This document shows positions 1 to 5,905 of a stretch of DNA of 5,905 bases, in pieces. A program made the position numbers and the translations under genes. The stretch is from contig DMIT01000135.1 of NCBI GenBank assembly GCA_003452275.1, positions 1 through 5,905 of the forward strand, in the 5' to 3' direction. The notes under the pieces were generated by a model. That model had not been told where the DNA came from and ran no database searches. It was given only the letters and a program-made list of their open reading frames with translations. Position 1 is the stretch's first letter, and the number at the start of each line of letters is the position of its first letter. The stretch is from Rhodospirillaceae bacterium. Its GTDB lineage: Bacteria; Pseudomonadota; Alphaproteobacteria; Micavibrionales; Micavibrionaceae.

Positions 1-1221
1 GAATTGAAATCCCGTCTGGAAGAATTTAATTCCCAAGGCAAGTTGTTAGAGGCACAACGTCTGGAACAACGCGCCACTTTCGATCTGGAAATGTTGTCGG
101 CCACCGGAATGTGTCAGGGGATTGAAAATTATTCGCGTTATCTGACAGGTCGCGCCCCGGGTATGGCTCCGCCGACCCTGTTTGAATATTTGCCCAAGGA
201 TGCATTGTTGTTTCTGGATGAAAGTCACGTCATGGTCGGGCAATTGGGCGGCATGTATAATGGTGACCGCGCGCGAAAGACAACCCTTGCCGAATTCGGA
301 TTCCGGTTGCCATCGGCACTGGATAACCGTCCGTTGAAATTTGATGAATGGAACGCTATGCGTCCGCAAACGGTGTTTGTATCCGCCACTCCCGGGGATT
401 GGGAACTGGAACAGACAGGAGGGGAATTCATCGAGCAGATTGTCCGCCCGACAGGGTTGATTGACCCGCCCGTCGAAATTCGCCCGACGGAACACCAGAT
501 TGATGATCTGATGCATGAATGCAAACGTGTGGTGAACGGGGGCGGGCGCATATTGGTGACGACGCTGACCAAAAGAATGGCAGAAAACCTGACTGATTAT
601 CTGGCTGAAAACGGATTGAAAGTCCGTTACCTGCATTCGGATGTCGAAACGCTGGAACGCATTGAAATTATCCGTGATTTACGGTTGGGGACATTCGATA
701 TTCTGGTCGGTATTAACTTGCTGCGCGAGGGGCTGGACATTCCCGAATGTATGCTGGTGGCTATTCTGGACGCCGATAAGGAAGGATTTCTACGGTCGCG
801 TACATCATTGATCCAGACCATTGGTCGCGCTGCGCGGAATGTGGGCGGCAAAGCTATTCTATATGCCGATCACTATACCAAGAGCATGAAAGCCGCAATC
901 GAAGAAACCGACCGCCGCCGCGCCAAGCAAGTCGAGTATAATGAAGCCCATGGCATTACCCCGGCCAGTGTCAAAAAAACCATTCGTGAAACCTTATCGA
1001 GTGTGTACGAACAAGGCGATTACGGTGATTATACCCCGCAAGCCATGGGCTTTTCCGATCAGGATCAGGCTTTATTGCACGACCCGAAAGCCTTGCAAAA
1101 ACAAATCAAAAAACTGGATGCACAAATGCACAAAGCCGCCGCCGATCTGGAATTTGAAGAAGCCGCGCGCCTTCGCGACGAAATCAAACGACTGGAAGCG
1201 CTGGATTTGCGCGTACGCTAA
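1..1221 (+). CDS. uvrB: UvrABC system protein B, 3' part (5' end cut by window edge)
   Basis: UvrB is the damage-verifying helicase-like subunit of nucleotide excision repair. UvrA loads it on DNA, and it then recruits UvrC to incise. Frame is open from base 1, giving 406 codons. Counting the first codon as residue 1, I see the helicase motif II DESH at about 73-76, VSATPG at 127-132, the motif V region [13 protein letters not shown] at about 237-249, and motif [11 protein letters not shown] at 272-280. A C-terminal UVR motif ([17 protein letters not shown]) lies near 383-399 and would contact UvrC or UvrA. The distance from DESH to the stop matches the roughly 335 residues of E. coli UvrB. 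The missing N-terminal part, about 265 residues, should hold the Walker A loop and the beta-hairpin. TTG at base 4 is an internal Leu codon, not a start. The stop overlaps that of the convergent downstream gene by 4 bases. Confidence 0.98.
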   Translation, partial: ELKSRLEEFNSQGKLLEAQRLEQRATFDLEMLSATGMCQGIENYSRYLTGRAPGMAPPTLFEYLPKDALLFLDESHVMVGQLGGMYNGDRARKTTLAEFGFRLPSALDNRPLKFDEWNAMRPQTVFVSATPGDWELEQTGGEFIEQIVRPTGLIDPPVEIRPTEHQIDDLMHECKRVVNGGGRILVTTLTKRMAENLTDYLAENGLKVRYLHSDVETLERIEIIRDLRLGTFDILVGINLLREGLDIPECMLVAILDADKEGFLRSRTSLIQTIGRAARNVGGKAILYADHYTKSMKAAIEETDRRRAKQVEYNEAHGITPASVKKTIRETLSSVYEQGDYGDYTPQAMGFSDQDQALLHDPKALQKQIKKLDAQMHKAAADLEFEEAARLRDEIKRLEALDLRVR

Positions 1222-2009
1222 TCATCTTTATGACCTGCAAACGGATAACCTGCCGGTTCTGTGGCGCGGTTGACGATATCGGTCGGCAGGATGGCATCGC
1301 CATAGGGTGGGCAGAACGTCAGCCCTGACATATTGGCTTCGTTTCGTTTGCCGCGAATGCGGTGCAGAATATCATCCAGGGCGGCGGTGTTATGGCTGTT
1401 CATTGCATTTCTGAAATCTTCGAATTCATCCCTCAAATCATTTTTCTCTAGCACGATACGCAGGGCATTGATCCCTTTGACGGAGCCTTTGCCCAGAAAA
1501 AGACGTTCCATGTTCAGCCCGATTTTCAGCATCGCGATATCCGATACATGTTGCTGCAATGCATAGAGTGCGCAGGCATTGTTCAGTTGTCCCGAGCGGT
1601 AAAATTGATAAAAATCTTTGAGTGATCCATTTTGATCCTGTAAATAATGCGCGCTTTCATTGGCAAGGCTGAGTGTCATCAACACCGTCATATATTGATC
1701 GAAATCAGGTTTGGCGGACATATCCTGATAGCTGGACAGGTAAATATATTCTTTTTTATAGCGGCGCATATTTTGCCCGATCTCGATGGTCGGGCTATCT
1801 GACGGAGTATAGCGGGCGAGCGGGGCATGATCGCCTGTCACGGGTAAAAAAGTGATGTCTTGGAACAAATCGGTTTCGGAAGGGGACGCAACAAATGTCC
1901 ATAGTTCCAGCGCGGCCCTGAATGTCACAGGAGGCAAACTGGCCGAGGATGCGGGATAAGGCCAGAACAAGCCCGAAAAGAGTATCACCATGAGGAATGA
2001 TATGCGCAT
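1218..2009 (-). CDS. Exported protein of unknown function, possible degenerate zinc-peptidase-like fold
   Basis: I do not recognise the family of this 263-residue protein. The N-terminus is a convincing Sec signal peptide: MRIS, then a hydrophobic stretch at about 5-17, then a likely signal peptidase I site after Ala23 in PASSA|SLPP. The mature protein would therefore be periplasmic or secreted. It has only two cysteines (146 and 233), which could form a disulfide after export. The central segment [14 protein letters not shown] (residues 115-128) resembles the HExxH helix of small zinc metallopeptidases, but Asn117 sits where the first His should be, so catalysis in the usual way is doubtful. 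This is inference from pattern alone. The rest looks helical and polar, with no further membrane segment. The ATG at 2009 gives the complete signal peptide but has no clear Shine-Dalgarno sequence; a TATAAT box ends only 5 bases upstream. The gene converges on uvrB with a 4-base stop overlap and diverges from the membrane-protein gene at 2106. Confidence 0.85.
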   Translation of the reverse strand: MRISFLMVILFSGLFWPYPASSASLPPVTFRAALELWTFVASPSETDLFQDITFLPVTGDHAPLARYTPSDSPTIEIGQNMRRYKKEYIYLSSYQDMSAKPDFDQYMTVLMTLSLANESAHYLQDQNGSLKDFYQFYRSGQLNNACALYALQQHVSDIAMLKIGLNMERLFLGKGSVKGINALRIVLEKNDLRDEFEDFRNAMNSHNTAALDDILHRIRGKRNEANMSGLTFCPPYGDAILPTDIVNRATEPAGYPFAGHKDD

Positions 2010-2014
2010 AGCTG

Positions 2015-2020
2015 ATTATA
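2015..2020 (-). promoter_or_regulatory. Consensus -10 box (TATAAT), possible leaderless promoter of the exported protein gene
   Basis: The minus strand reads a perfect TATAAT followed by five bases and then the ATG at 2009. If this box is used, transcription would begin at or next to the start codon, giving a leaderless mRNA; this fits the absence of a clear Shine-Dalgarno sequence. The matching -35 region (CGTGAT at 2038-2043, 17-base spacer) is poor, so the box could be a chance match in AT-rich DNA. Confidence 0.4.
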
Positions 2021-2066
2021 ATCCAATTCGCTTCATTATCACGTTTTTTCTTTACTTGTTTAGTGG

Positions 2067-2072
2067 TAAAAT
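2067..2072 (+). promoter_or_regulatory. Candidate -10 box (TAAAAT) for the membrane-anchored protein gene
   Basis: TAAAAT matches TATAAT at five of six positions. It would place the transcript start near 2079, with a leader of about 27 bases that includes the ribosome binding site at 2095-2099. Upstream there is only a T-rich run (2044-2049) in the -35 position, so this assignment is weak. Confidence 0.3.
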
Positions 2073-2094
2073 GAGGGGGTTCGTTCTTTTGACA

Positions 2095-2099
2095 AGAGG
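2095..2099 (+). promoter_or_regulatory. Ribosome binding site supporting the TTG start at 2106
   Basis: AGAGG lies six bases upstream of TTG 2106, a normal spacing. It supports this non-ATG start over the ATG at 2121, which would have a poorer spacing and would remove part of the membrane anchor. Confidence 0.6.
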
Positions 2100-2105
2100 T
2101 TTGCT

Positions 2106-2717
2106 TTGAATATCTGGTTCATGATTTGGGTCTTTGTCGCCACGTTCATTCTGGGAACGTCTGTTTGGTCTTATCTGATTTTGTTAAAACAGAAACGCGC
2201 TTGGGAGATTGTGTCCAAGAAATGCGACCTGCGATATAGCTCCGAGGCGGTTCTGAAATCACCATCATTAAGCGGTGTTTTCAGGGGAATTGAACTGGAT
2301 ATTTTTTCAGACCAGCCGATTTCAGGTAAATTTCGCGAGGGCGGGGCCAGAACGATTTTTCAATTCACCTTGAAAGCCCCGTTGCCATCACAAGGGATGA
2401 TTGGTTCCATGGCTTTTAAAAATTTCATTGATGGATTATCAGTGCAGGAAAAATTTGTGGGTGAGGGCTCAACGGCTTTGTTACCCTCCCTTTATAATCG
2501 CGTTCGCAGCGTAGAATTGATGGTGCCGTATTTTACCAAAGAGCGCGTATCCGCGCTCAATGCTGTTTTAAATATCAAGAACAGCCCAGCCGTATTGATT
2601 TTTAGTCAGGATGAAACCTTATTAAGGATTGAAAGCGCCGATCCTTTTGACGACCCCGCACGCCTTGAAAAATTTCTAATCAAGGCAACGGATGCCGCAA
2701 AAATAATTTCGGTTTAA
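2106..2717 (+). CDS. Membrane-anchored protein of unknown function, single N-terminal helix
   Basis: I do not recognise the family of this 203-residue protein. It begins with TTG behind an AGAGG ribosome binding site. Residues 2-27 form one strongly hydrophobic segment rich in Trp, Phe, Ile and Leu, followed at once by KQKR. By the positive-inside rule, the remaining roughly 170 residues would lie in the cytoplasm. No lipobox or signal peptidase site is apparent, so the helix is more likely an anchor than a cleaved signal. The soluble part looks mixed alpha/beta: alternating strands (for example SGVFRGIELDIFS, SVELMVPYFT, SPAVLIFSQDETLLRIES) and a C-terminal helix (PARLEKFLIKATDAAKII). No catalytic motif stands out, and the single cysteine (in KKCDL) is not in a recognisable motif. 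The gene diverges from the exported-protein gene across a 96-base gap. It converges on accA with only 30 bases between the stops and no clear terminator there. Confidence 0.85.
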   Translation: MNIWFMIWVFVATFILGTSVWSYLILLKQKRAWEIVSKKCDLRYSSEAVLKSPSLSGVFRGIELDIFSDQPISGKFREGGARTIFQFTLKAPLPSQGMIGSMAFKNFIDGLSVQEKFVGEGSTALLPSLYNRVRSVELMVPYFTKERVSALNAVLNIKNSPAVLIFSQDETLLRIESADPFDDPARLEKFLIKATDAAKIISV

Positions 2718-2747
2718 CGATAGTTTTTTGATCCCAATATTTGGATG

Positions 2748-3692
2748 TTAGACGCGTCCCATTGCCAGATATTTTTGCTGACGGCGTTTGATGAGGCGTT
2801 CGGAATCCCATGGCGAGAGTTCTGCCAATCCTTTTTCCAGTTGTTTTGCGACTTGTGCAATGGCGTCGGCCGGATTGCGATGTGCGCCGCCCAGAGGTTC
2901 GGGGATGATCCCGTCGATCAGTTTCAAACCTTTCAAATCTTGCGCGGTCAGTTTCAGAGCGGTTGCGGCTTCTTCGGCTTGTTGGGCAGATCGCCACAAA
3001 ATAGAGGCGCATCCTTCCGGTGAAATAACCGAATAGATCGAATGTTCCATCATGTAAACGCGGTCTGCTGTGGCAATTGCAATCGCGCCACCTGATCCGC
3101 CTTCGCCGATAATGACCGAGATCATAGGTGTGCGGAGTTGCAGACAAGAATCGATGGATTGCGCAATCGCTTCGGCTTGTCCGCGGGCTTCGGCCTCAAC
3201 GCCCGGATAGGCACCGGCCGTATCCACGAGCGAGAGGACAGGAATCTGGAATTGTGATGCCATTTGCATCAGGCGAATCGCTTTGCGATAGCCTTCAGGT
3301 TTGGCCATGCCGAAATTGTGGCGGATACGGGTTTCTGTATCATGGCCTTTTTCCTGTCCTAAAATAACCACGGACTGTCCGTTGAAACGACCAAGGCCGC
3401 CGACAAGCGCATTGTCCTCGCCAAATTGACGGTCACCCGCCAGCGGTGTGAAATCGGTAATGATATTTTTGACGTAGTCGACAAAATGCGGGCGTTCAGG
3501 ATGGCGGGCCACCAGTACCTTGTGTGCAGGCGTCAATTTACTGTAGGTGGAGATCATCAATTTTTCCGCCTTGGTTTCTAGACGATTGATTTCTTCCGTG
3601 ATGCTGAAATCTTTGCTGCTGCTCATATTGCGCAGCTCGGCAATTTTGCCTTCCAGTTCGGTAATCGGTTTTTCAAATTCCAAAGCAGCCAT
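2748..3692 (-). CDS. accA: Acetyl-CoA carboxylase carboxyltransferase subunit alpha
   Basis: AccA pairs with AccD to form the cytoplasmic alpha2beta2 carboxyltransferase, which moves the carboxyl group from carboxybiotin on AccB to acetyl-CoA. The product is malonyl-CoA, the committed step of fatty-acid synthesis. The 314-residue length fits the family (about 315-320). The N-terminal helix opens with the typical LEFEKPITELEGKIAELR. The crotonase-type core shows GDRQFGEDNALVGGLGR near 86-102, VDTAGAYPG at 156-164, the glycine-rich GEGGSGGA at 196-203 (an oxyanion and CoA-site loop in this family), and SPEGCASILWR at 224-234. All are intact and the gene looks functional. An AAGGA site (3706-3710) precedes the ATG by 13 bases, slightly long. 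accD, accB and accC are not in this window. The upstream neighbour on the same strand is the unassigned 280-residue gene, separated by 105 bases that hold a possible accA promoter. Confidence 0.98.
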   Translation of the reverse strand: MAALEFEKPITELEGKIAELRNMSSSKDFSITEEINRLETKAEKLMISTYSKLTPAHKVLVARHPERPHFVDYVKNIITDFTPLAGDRQFGEDNALVGGLGRFNGQSVVILGQEKGHDTETRIRHNFGMAKPEGYRKAIRLMQMASQFQIPVLSLVDTAGAYPGVEAEARGQAEAIAQSIDSCLQLRTPMISVIIGEGGSGGAIAIATADRVYMMEHSIYSVISPEGCASILWRSAQQAEEAATALKLTAQDLKGLKLIDGIIPEPLGGAHRNPADAIAQVAKQLEKGLAELSPWDSERLIKRRQQKYLAMGRV

Positions 3693-3732
3693 CTTAAAAA
3701 TTAAATCCTTATATTGATTCAGTTAAGGGCGC

Positions 3733-3761
3733 ACAGTAGCAAAAAAGTCAGAATAAGACAA
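3733..3761 (-). promoter_or_regulatory. Possible accA promoter
   Basis: On the minus strand, TTGTCT (3756-3761) and TACTGT (3733-3738) are separated by exactly 17 bases, followed by a GC-rich start region (GCGCCC). The predicted start near 3726 gives a leader of about 35 bases containing the accA ribosome binding site. The -10 match is only three of six, so confidence is limited. Use of this promoter would let accA be expressed independently of the 280-residue gene upstream. Confidence 0.35.
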
Positions 3762-3782
3762 ATGTAAGTCTTTGTATTACAT
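3762..3782 (-). repeat. AT-rich inverted repeat after the 280-residue gene (weak hairpin)
   Basis: ATGTAA and TTACAT face each other across a 9-base loop in the 105-base gap between the 280-residue gene and accA. On the minus strand the stem is followed by TTGTCTT. It is short and AU-only apart from one G:C pair, so it would be a poor intrinsic terminator; it may instead be an operator-like dyad or chance. Confidence 0.25.
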
Positions 3783-3797
3783 AATATTTGTATTGTT

Positions 3798-4640
3798 TTA
3801 GACGTGATGTGGTTCTTGGGAGCAGGAGGGATTTAGCAGCGCAGATTCGATAAATGAGAGTGTTTGCGGAGAGGGAACCCATCCAATTTGGGCAGATTCT
3901 CCAAAACGCTGCTTAAGTAATGAATCAACTCTTTTGCTTGCTTCGCTATTAAAAACCTCCCTCATGCGTGAGCCTGATAGAAAAATTTGAATATCGTCCG
4001 GAGGGAATCCATATATGACGCCAGCGAGAAGCTCCATGTTTTTTCGGTATGCTTGTTCCCCATTATCATCTGAAGTTCTGTGAATTGGCAAAGGCTCTAT
4101 ATTTTTGAGCGAGAGGTTAGATGCAACAATTGAAGTCACGAGGGAAAAAAGCTCTTGGTCTGCTTTTAAGATCTCTTTATGAACATCATGTTCCCAACTC
4201 TTTGGGGCAAGTCCAGATTTAATGTAATTATGAGCACTATAAGGCCAGAGTATATGGCTTAAATAATTTGCTTTTAATGGGTGCTGTGTGCTGTAGGTTG
4301 CGCTTAGACCAGAGATGCCTGTCATCTTTTCAAAACGCCGCACGCTCGAATCTCCGGGGGGATCAAAAAATTGACTTGCAATTTGCCAGTCGACTAAACC
4401 TGCTTCTTTGGGGCCAATGGCTTTCAAGTATATTGAATGCTGTATTTTTTTTAGCCAGTTCAAGGTGTCTGTTGGTCGGTAGAGTCTTTCGGCATGAAAT
4501 CTATCAAGAATAGTCATCGATTCGATGAGTTCTTTGCGGTGGTCTGATGGTGCGGGGCAAAATTTTATGGGAGGCATGATATAAAAACTTGCATGCACAA
4601 GGCTTTTGGCGAAAGATTTTATATATTTATTTAAATCCAT
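3798..4640 (-). CDS. Hypothetical protein, probable accessory gene between xerD and accA
   Basis: I do not recognise the family of this 280-residue protein. It has no signal peptide, lipobox or convincing transmembrane helix, so it is probably cytoplasmic. The N-terminal 30 residues are basic and mildly hydrophobic (AKSLVHASFYIMPPIKF). A Trp/Tyr/His-rich middle (about 60-155) includes DWQIASQFFDPPGD, HILWPYSAHNYI and SWEHDVHKE. A helical section (155-212) and a polar C-terminal part (LSGSRMREVF, then KRVDSLLKQRF) follow. No nuclease, ATPase, toxin or methylase motif stands out. ATG 4640 has a weak GGTG site (4646-4649) five bases upstream and a good promoter further up. Codon choice leans to TTA, ATA and TAT. 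Two hand-counted 60-base lines (4081-4140 and 4441-4500) are each 40% G+C, against 53% at 481-540 in uvrB and 48% at 3241-3300 in accA. With its own promoter and the xerD terminator just upstream, it looks like an independent, perhaps acquired, unit. The intact 843-base frame argues for a real gene. Confidence 0.8.
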   Translation of the reverse strand: MDLNKYIKSFAKSLVHASFYIMPPIKFCPAPSDHRKELIESMTILDRFHAERLYRPTDTLNWLKKIQHSIYLKAIGPKEAGLVDWQIASQFFDPPGDSSVRRFEKMTGISGLSATYSTQHPLKANYLSHILWPYSAHNYIKSGLAPKSWEHDVHKEILKADQELFSLVTSIVASNLSLKNIEPLPIHRTSDDNGEQAYRKNMELLAGVIYGFPPDDIQIFLSGSRMREVFNSEASKRVDSLLKQRFGESAQIGWVPSPQTLSFIESALLNPSCSQEPHHV

Positions 4641-4668
4641 TTCTTCACCATTTTTTATTTCATAACTG

Positions 4669-4698
4669 ATATTACTAAATTTTTTATAATTATGTCAA
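4669..4698 (-). promoter_or_regulatory. Promoter of the 280-residue gene
   Basis: On the minus strand a perfect -35 TTGACA (4693-4698) is followed after 18 bases by TAATAT (4669-4674, four of six matches to TATAAT) in very AT-rich DNA. The predicted start near 4661 leaves a leader of about 20 bases carrying the weak ribosome binding site. The promoter begins 12 bases downstream of the end of the xerD terminator, so the gene does not depend on xerD transcription. Confidence 0.6.
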
Positions 4699-4710
4699 TA
4701 TAATTAGGGC

Positions 4711-4739
4711 AAAATAAAACCCCCAGAAAGGAGGTTTTA
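4711..4739 (-). terminator. Intrinsic terminator of xerD
   Basis: On the minus strand TAAAACCTCC (4730-4739) pairs with GGGGGTTTTA (4715-4724) across the 5-base loop TTTCT, then TTTT follows (4711-4714). As minus-strand RNA all ten positions pair, one of them as U-G. Read on the plus strand that position would be an A-C mismatch, so the element points leftward. It starts 25 bases after the xerD stop codon. Confidence 0.85.
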
Positions 4740-4764
4740 AATGGTATTTAAAGTCTCATTAAAA

Positions 4765-5751
4765 CTACGCTTTTCTCGTTGCCAGAGGGTGTTTTTCCTC
4801 GACGGTTTTTTTCAGTTTTTTGCCCAGAATATGGGTGTAAATCTGAGTGGTGGCAATGTCGGCGTGGCCGAGCATTTTTTGTACGGCACGAAGGTCTGCA
4901 CCATTGCTGAGCAAGTGGGTGGCAAATGCGTGGCGCAAAATATGCGGGCTGACATGTTCTTCGTCGATTTTTGCAGCGCGTGCCAGATCTTTGAGCAATT
5001 GCGCAAAACGTTGACGGGTCAAGTGACCGGAGTCGGATGTACGGGATGGGAACAACCATTTGGACATACGACCGGCATCATCAGATGTCGCGAATTGCGG
5101 GCGAACATTCATGTAGGTTGATAATGCTTTTTGTGCGGATTCCGACAGAGGCACCATGCGTTCGCGTCCGCCTTTGCCTTCCACCATAATGAACTGGCTG
5201 CCTTCGGCAATCGCCGCGGTTGGCAGACCGACCAATTCGGATACGCGAAGACCGGTTGCATAGAGGAGTTCCAGCAAGCAGACCAGACGAATGCTTTCTG
5301 CACCGCCTTGACCGTTGGCCACACTGATTAAAGTGTCCACTTCGGCTTCGCTCAGCGTTTTCGGCAGTGTACGGGTTTGTTTCGGGCTGTCGATTGTCGT
5401 TGTCGGGTCTTCTTTCCGGATATTTTCGGAAACCAGATAACGGTAGAATTGACGCAAAGCAGACAGACGGCGCGCAACGGTGCGCACAGCGATCTGATTG
5501 GAATGCGAACCCTTGGTATGGATTTTCGCGCTGAGATCCTGCAAATAAGCTTTGAGGTCATCAGGGGTTGCGGTTTCGATTTCTTTGTTGCGTTGCGCGC
5601 GCAGATAAAGGCTGACATCTGCCAAATCGCGCCAGTAAGCATGGCGTGTGTTCAATGCTGCACCGCGTTCGGTTGTCAACATATCAAGGAATGAATCTAC
5701 CCATTTGGACAGATTTGGTTTAGGCATTGCTGGACGACCTGGACGAGCCAT
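4765..5751 (-). CDS. xerD: Site-specific tyrosine recombinase XerD
   Basis: XerD acts with XerC at the chromosomal dif site, under FtsK control at the septum, to resolve chromosome dimers. The 328-residue protein has an N-terminal SAM-like core-binding domain (about 14-110: SKWVDSFLDMLTTERG, then RRLSALRQFYRYLV) and a C-terminal catalytic domain. The expected catalytic set is complete: Arg169 (ATGLRVSEL), Lys193 (EGKGGRERMVPL), His270 and Arg273 (SPHILRHAFATHLL), His296 (LGHADIATTQIYTH) and nucleophile Tyr305. The C-terminal tail (LKKTVEEKHPLA) and the LLELLYATGLRVSELVGLP block favour XerD over XerC. It is slightly longer than E. coli XerD (298) because of a short N-terminal extension and an insert near 221-231. 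ATG 5751 follows AAGGAG (5762-5767) by 10 bases. The preceding gene ends 17 bases upstream, suggesting cotranscription; an intrinsic terminator follows. It could instead be a mobile-element integrase, but no such context is seen. Confidence 0.93.
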   Translation of the reverse strand: MARPGRPAMPKPNLSKWVDSFLDMLTTERGAALNTRHAYWRDLADVSLYLRAQRNKEIETATPDDLKAYLQDLSAKIHTKGSHSNQIAVRTVARRLSALRQFYRYLVSENIRKEDPTTTIDSPKQTRTLPKTLSEAEVDTLISVANGQGGAESIRLVCLLELLYATGLRVSELVGLPTAAIAEGSQFIMVEGKGGRERMVPLSESAQKALSTYMNVRPQFATSDDAGRMSKWLFPSRTSDSGHLTRQRFAQLLKDLARAAKIDEEHVSPHILRHAFATHLLSNGADLRAVQKMLGHADIATTQIYTHILGKKLKKTVEEKHPLATRKA

Positions 5752-5761
5752 AATTATATTT

Positions 5762-5767
5762 CTCCTT
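5762..5767 (-). promoter_or_regulatory. Ribosome binding site of xerD
   Basis: The minus strand reads AAGGAG ten bases before ATG 5751 and one base after the stop codon of the upstream reading frame. This fixes the xerD start and fits translation of both from one mRNA. Confidence 0.75.
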
Positions 5768-5768
5768 A

Positions 5769-5905
5769 TTAATTTCTTATTTGGTACCCTAACACTTCGT
5801 GCGTCAGAGCCATTGTTTCTTCAGTTAACCCCGCAGAATTAAGCGCCTCTAATATCTGATAAAGTGCTGCTGGGTGAAGTTGCTCCAGAGGTTTATCGTT
5901 TATTA
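5769..5905 (-). CDS. C-terminal end of an unidentified protein (5' part beyond window)
   Basis: A reading frame open to the right edge encodes 44 residues before TAA at 5769-5771. The other two minus-strand frames contain stops in the same stretch. The peptide includes EQLHPAALYQILEALNSAGL followed by TEETMALTHEVLGYQ, an amphipathic helix-turn-helix pattern resembling the last helical repeat of a TPR-like or similar alpha-helical protein. I cannot name the family from so little. The stop lies 17 bases before the xerD start, on the same strand, with the xerD ribosome binding site in between, so the two genes probably share a transcript. No terminator or separate promoter for xerD fits in this gap. 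Confidence 0.7.
   Translation of the reverse strand, partial: INDKPLEQLHPAALYQILEALNSAGLTEETMALTHEVLGYQIRN

Noticed and set aside
46..636. Minus-strand 196-codon open frame
   Set aside because: It lies wholly within uvrB, whose conserved helicase motifs occupy the same bases; the antisense product has no recognisable features and no ribosome binding site was evident.
2089..2094. TTGACA on the plus strand, considered as a -35 box for the gene at 2106
   Set aside because: A -10 box at normal spacing would fall inside the coding sequence, after the start codon, and its downstream bases overlap the ribosome binding site.
2731..2746. Near-perfect palindrome ATCCCAATATTTGGAT between convergent genes, considered as a bidirectional terminator
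   Set aside because: The dyad has almost no loop and one mismatch, and the T-run lies on the wrong side for the plus strand; on the minus strand it is followed by A residues.
2680..3147. Minus-strand 155-codon frame overlapping the end of accA
   Set aside because: It is the accA strand in another frame; its Arg/Ser/Thr-rich translation is typical of a shadow frame, and accA motifs explain the region.
4641..4764. AT-rich gap searched for recombination sites such as dif or direct repeats next to xerD
   Set aside because: No dif-like 28-base palindromic site or flanking direct repeat was found by eye; the gap is explained by a terminator and a promoter.
4741..5121. Plus-strand 126-codon frame with a strong Shine-Dalgarno-like sequence upstream
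   Set aside because: It is antisense to the 3' end of the well-supported xerD, the translation looks like no protein family, and the apparent ribosome binding site is one arm of the xerD terminator.
4765..5751. Tyrosine recombinase considered as an integrase of a mobile element carrying the 280-residue gene
   Set aside because: Its sequence features fit housekeeping XerD, it is preceded by a tightly spaced gene, and no attachment repeats, excisionase or tRNA end is visible.

Overview
The window suggests an alphaproteobacterial chromosome of intermediate base composition. XerD and AccA resemble alphaproteobacterial forms, and xerD lying near accA is, from memory, an arrangement found in that class. 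No genus can be named from the sequence. No transposase, phage structural gene, tRNA, rRNA or CRISPR array was seen.

Left part (1-2717): the 3' 60% of uvrB (nucleotide excision repair) runs rightward off the left edge. It meets a leftward gene for an exported 263-residue protein of unknown function, and the two stop codons overlap. A 96-base divergent promoter region follows. It serves that exported protein on the minus strand and a rightward gene for a 203-residue protein with one N-terminal membrane anchor.

Right part (2718-5905): everything is on the minus strand. Reading in the direction of transcription there is the tail of an unidentified gene at the right edge, then xerD 17 bases downstream with its own Shine-Dalgarno sequence. 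An intrinsic terminator closes xerD. A separate AT-richer unit follows, with a consensus-like promoter and a 280-residue protein I cannot assign. Last comes accA, the carboxyltransferase alpha subunit of acetyl-CoA carboxylase, with a possible promoter of its own.

The recognised genes are housekeeping genes (DNA repair, chromosome dimer resolution, fatty-acid synthesis) and do not form one pathway. The less ordinary content is three unassigned genes. The 280-residue gene looks like a self-contained insert between xerD and accA. The exported 263-residue protein carries NESAH where a zinc peptidase would have HExxH, and it may be translated from a leaderless mRNA. No multi-gene novel system is evident; the window is mostly ordinary chromosome with one plausible accessory gene.
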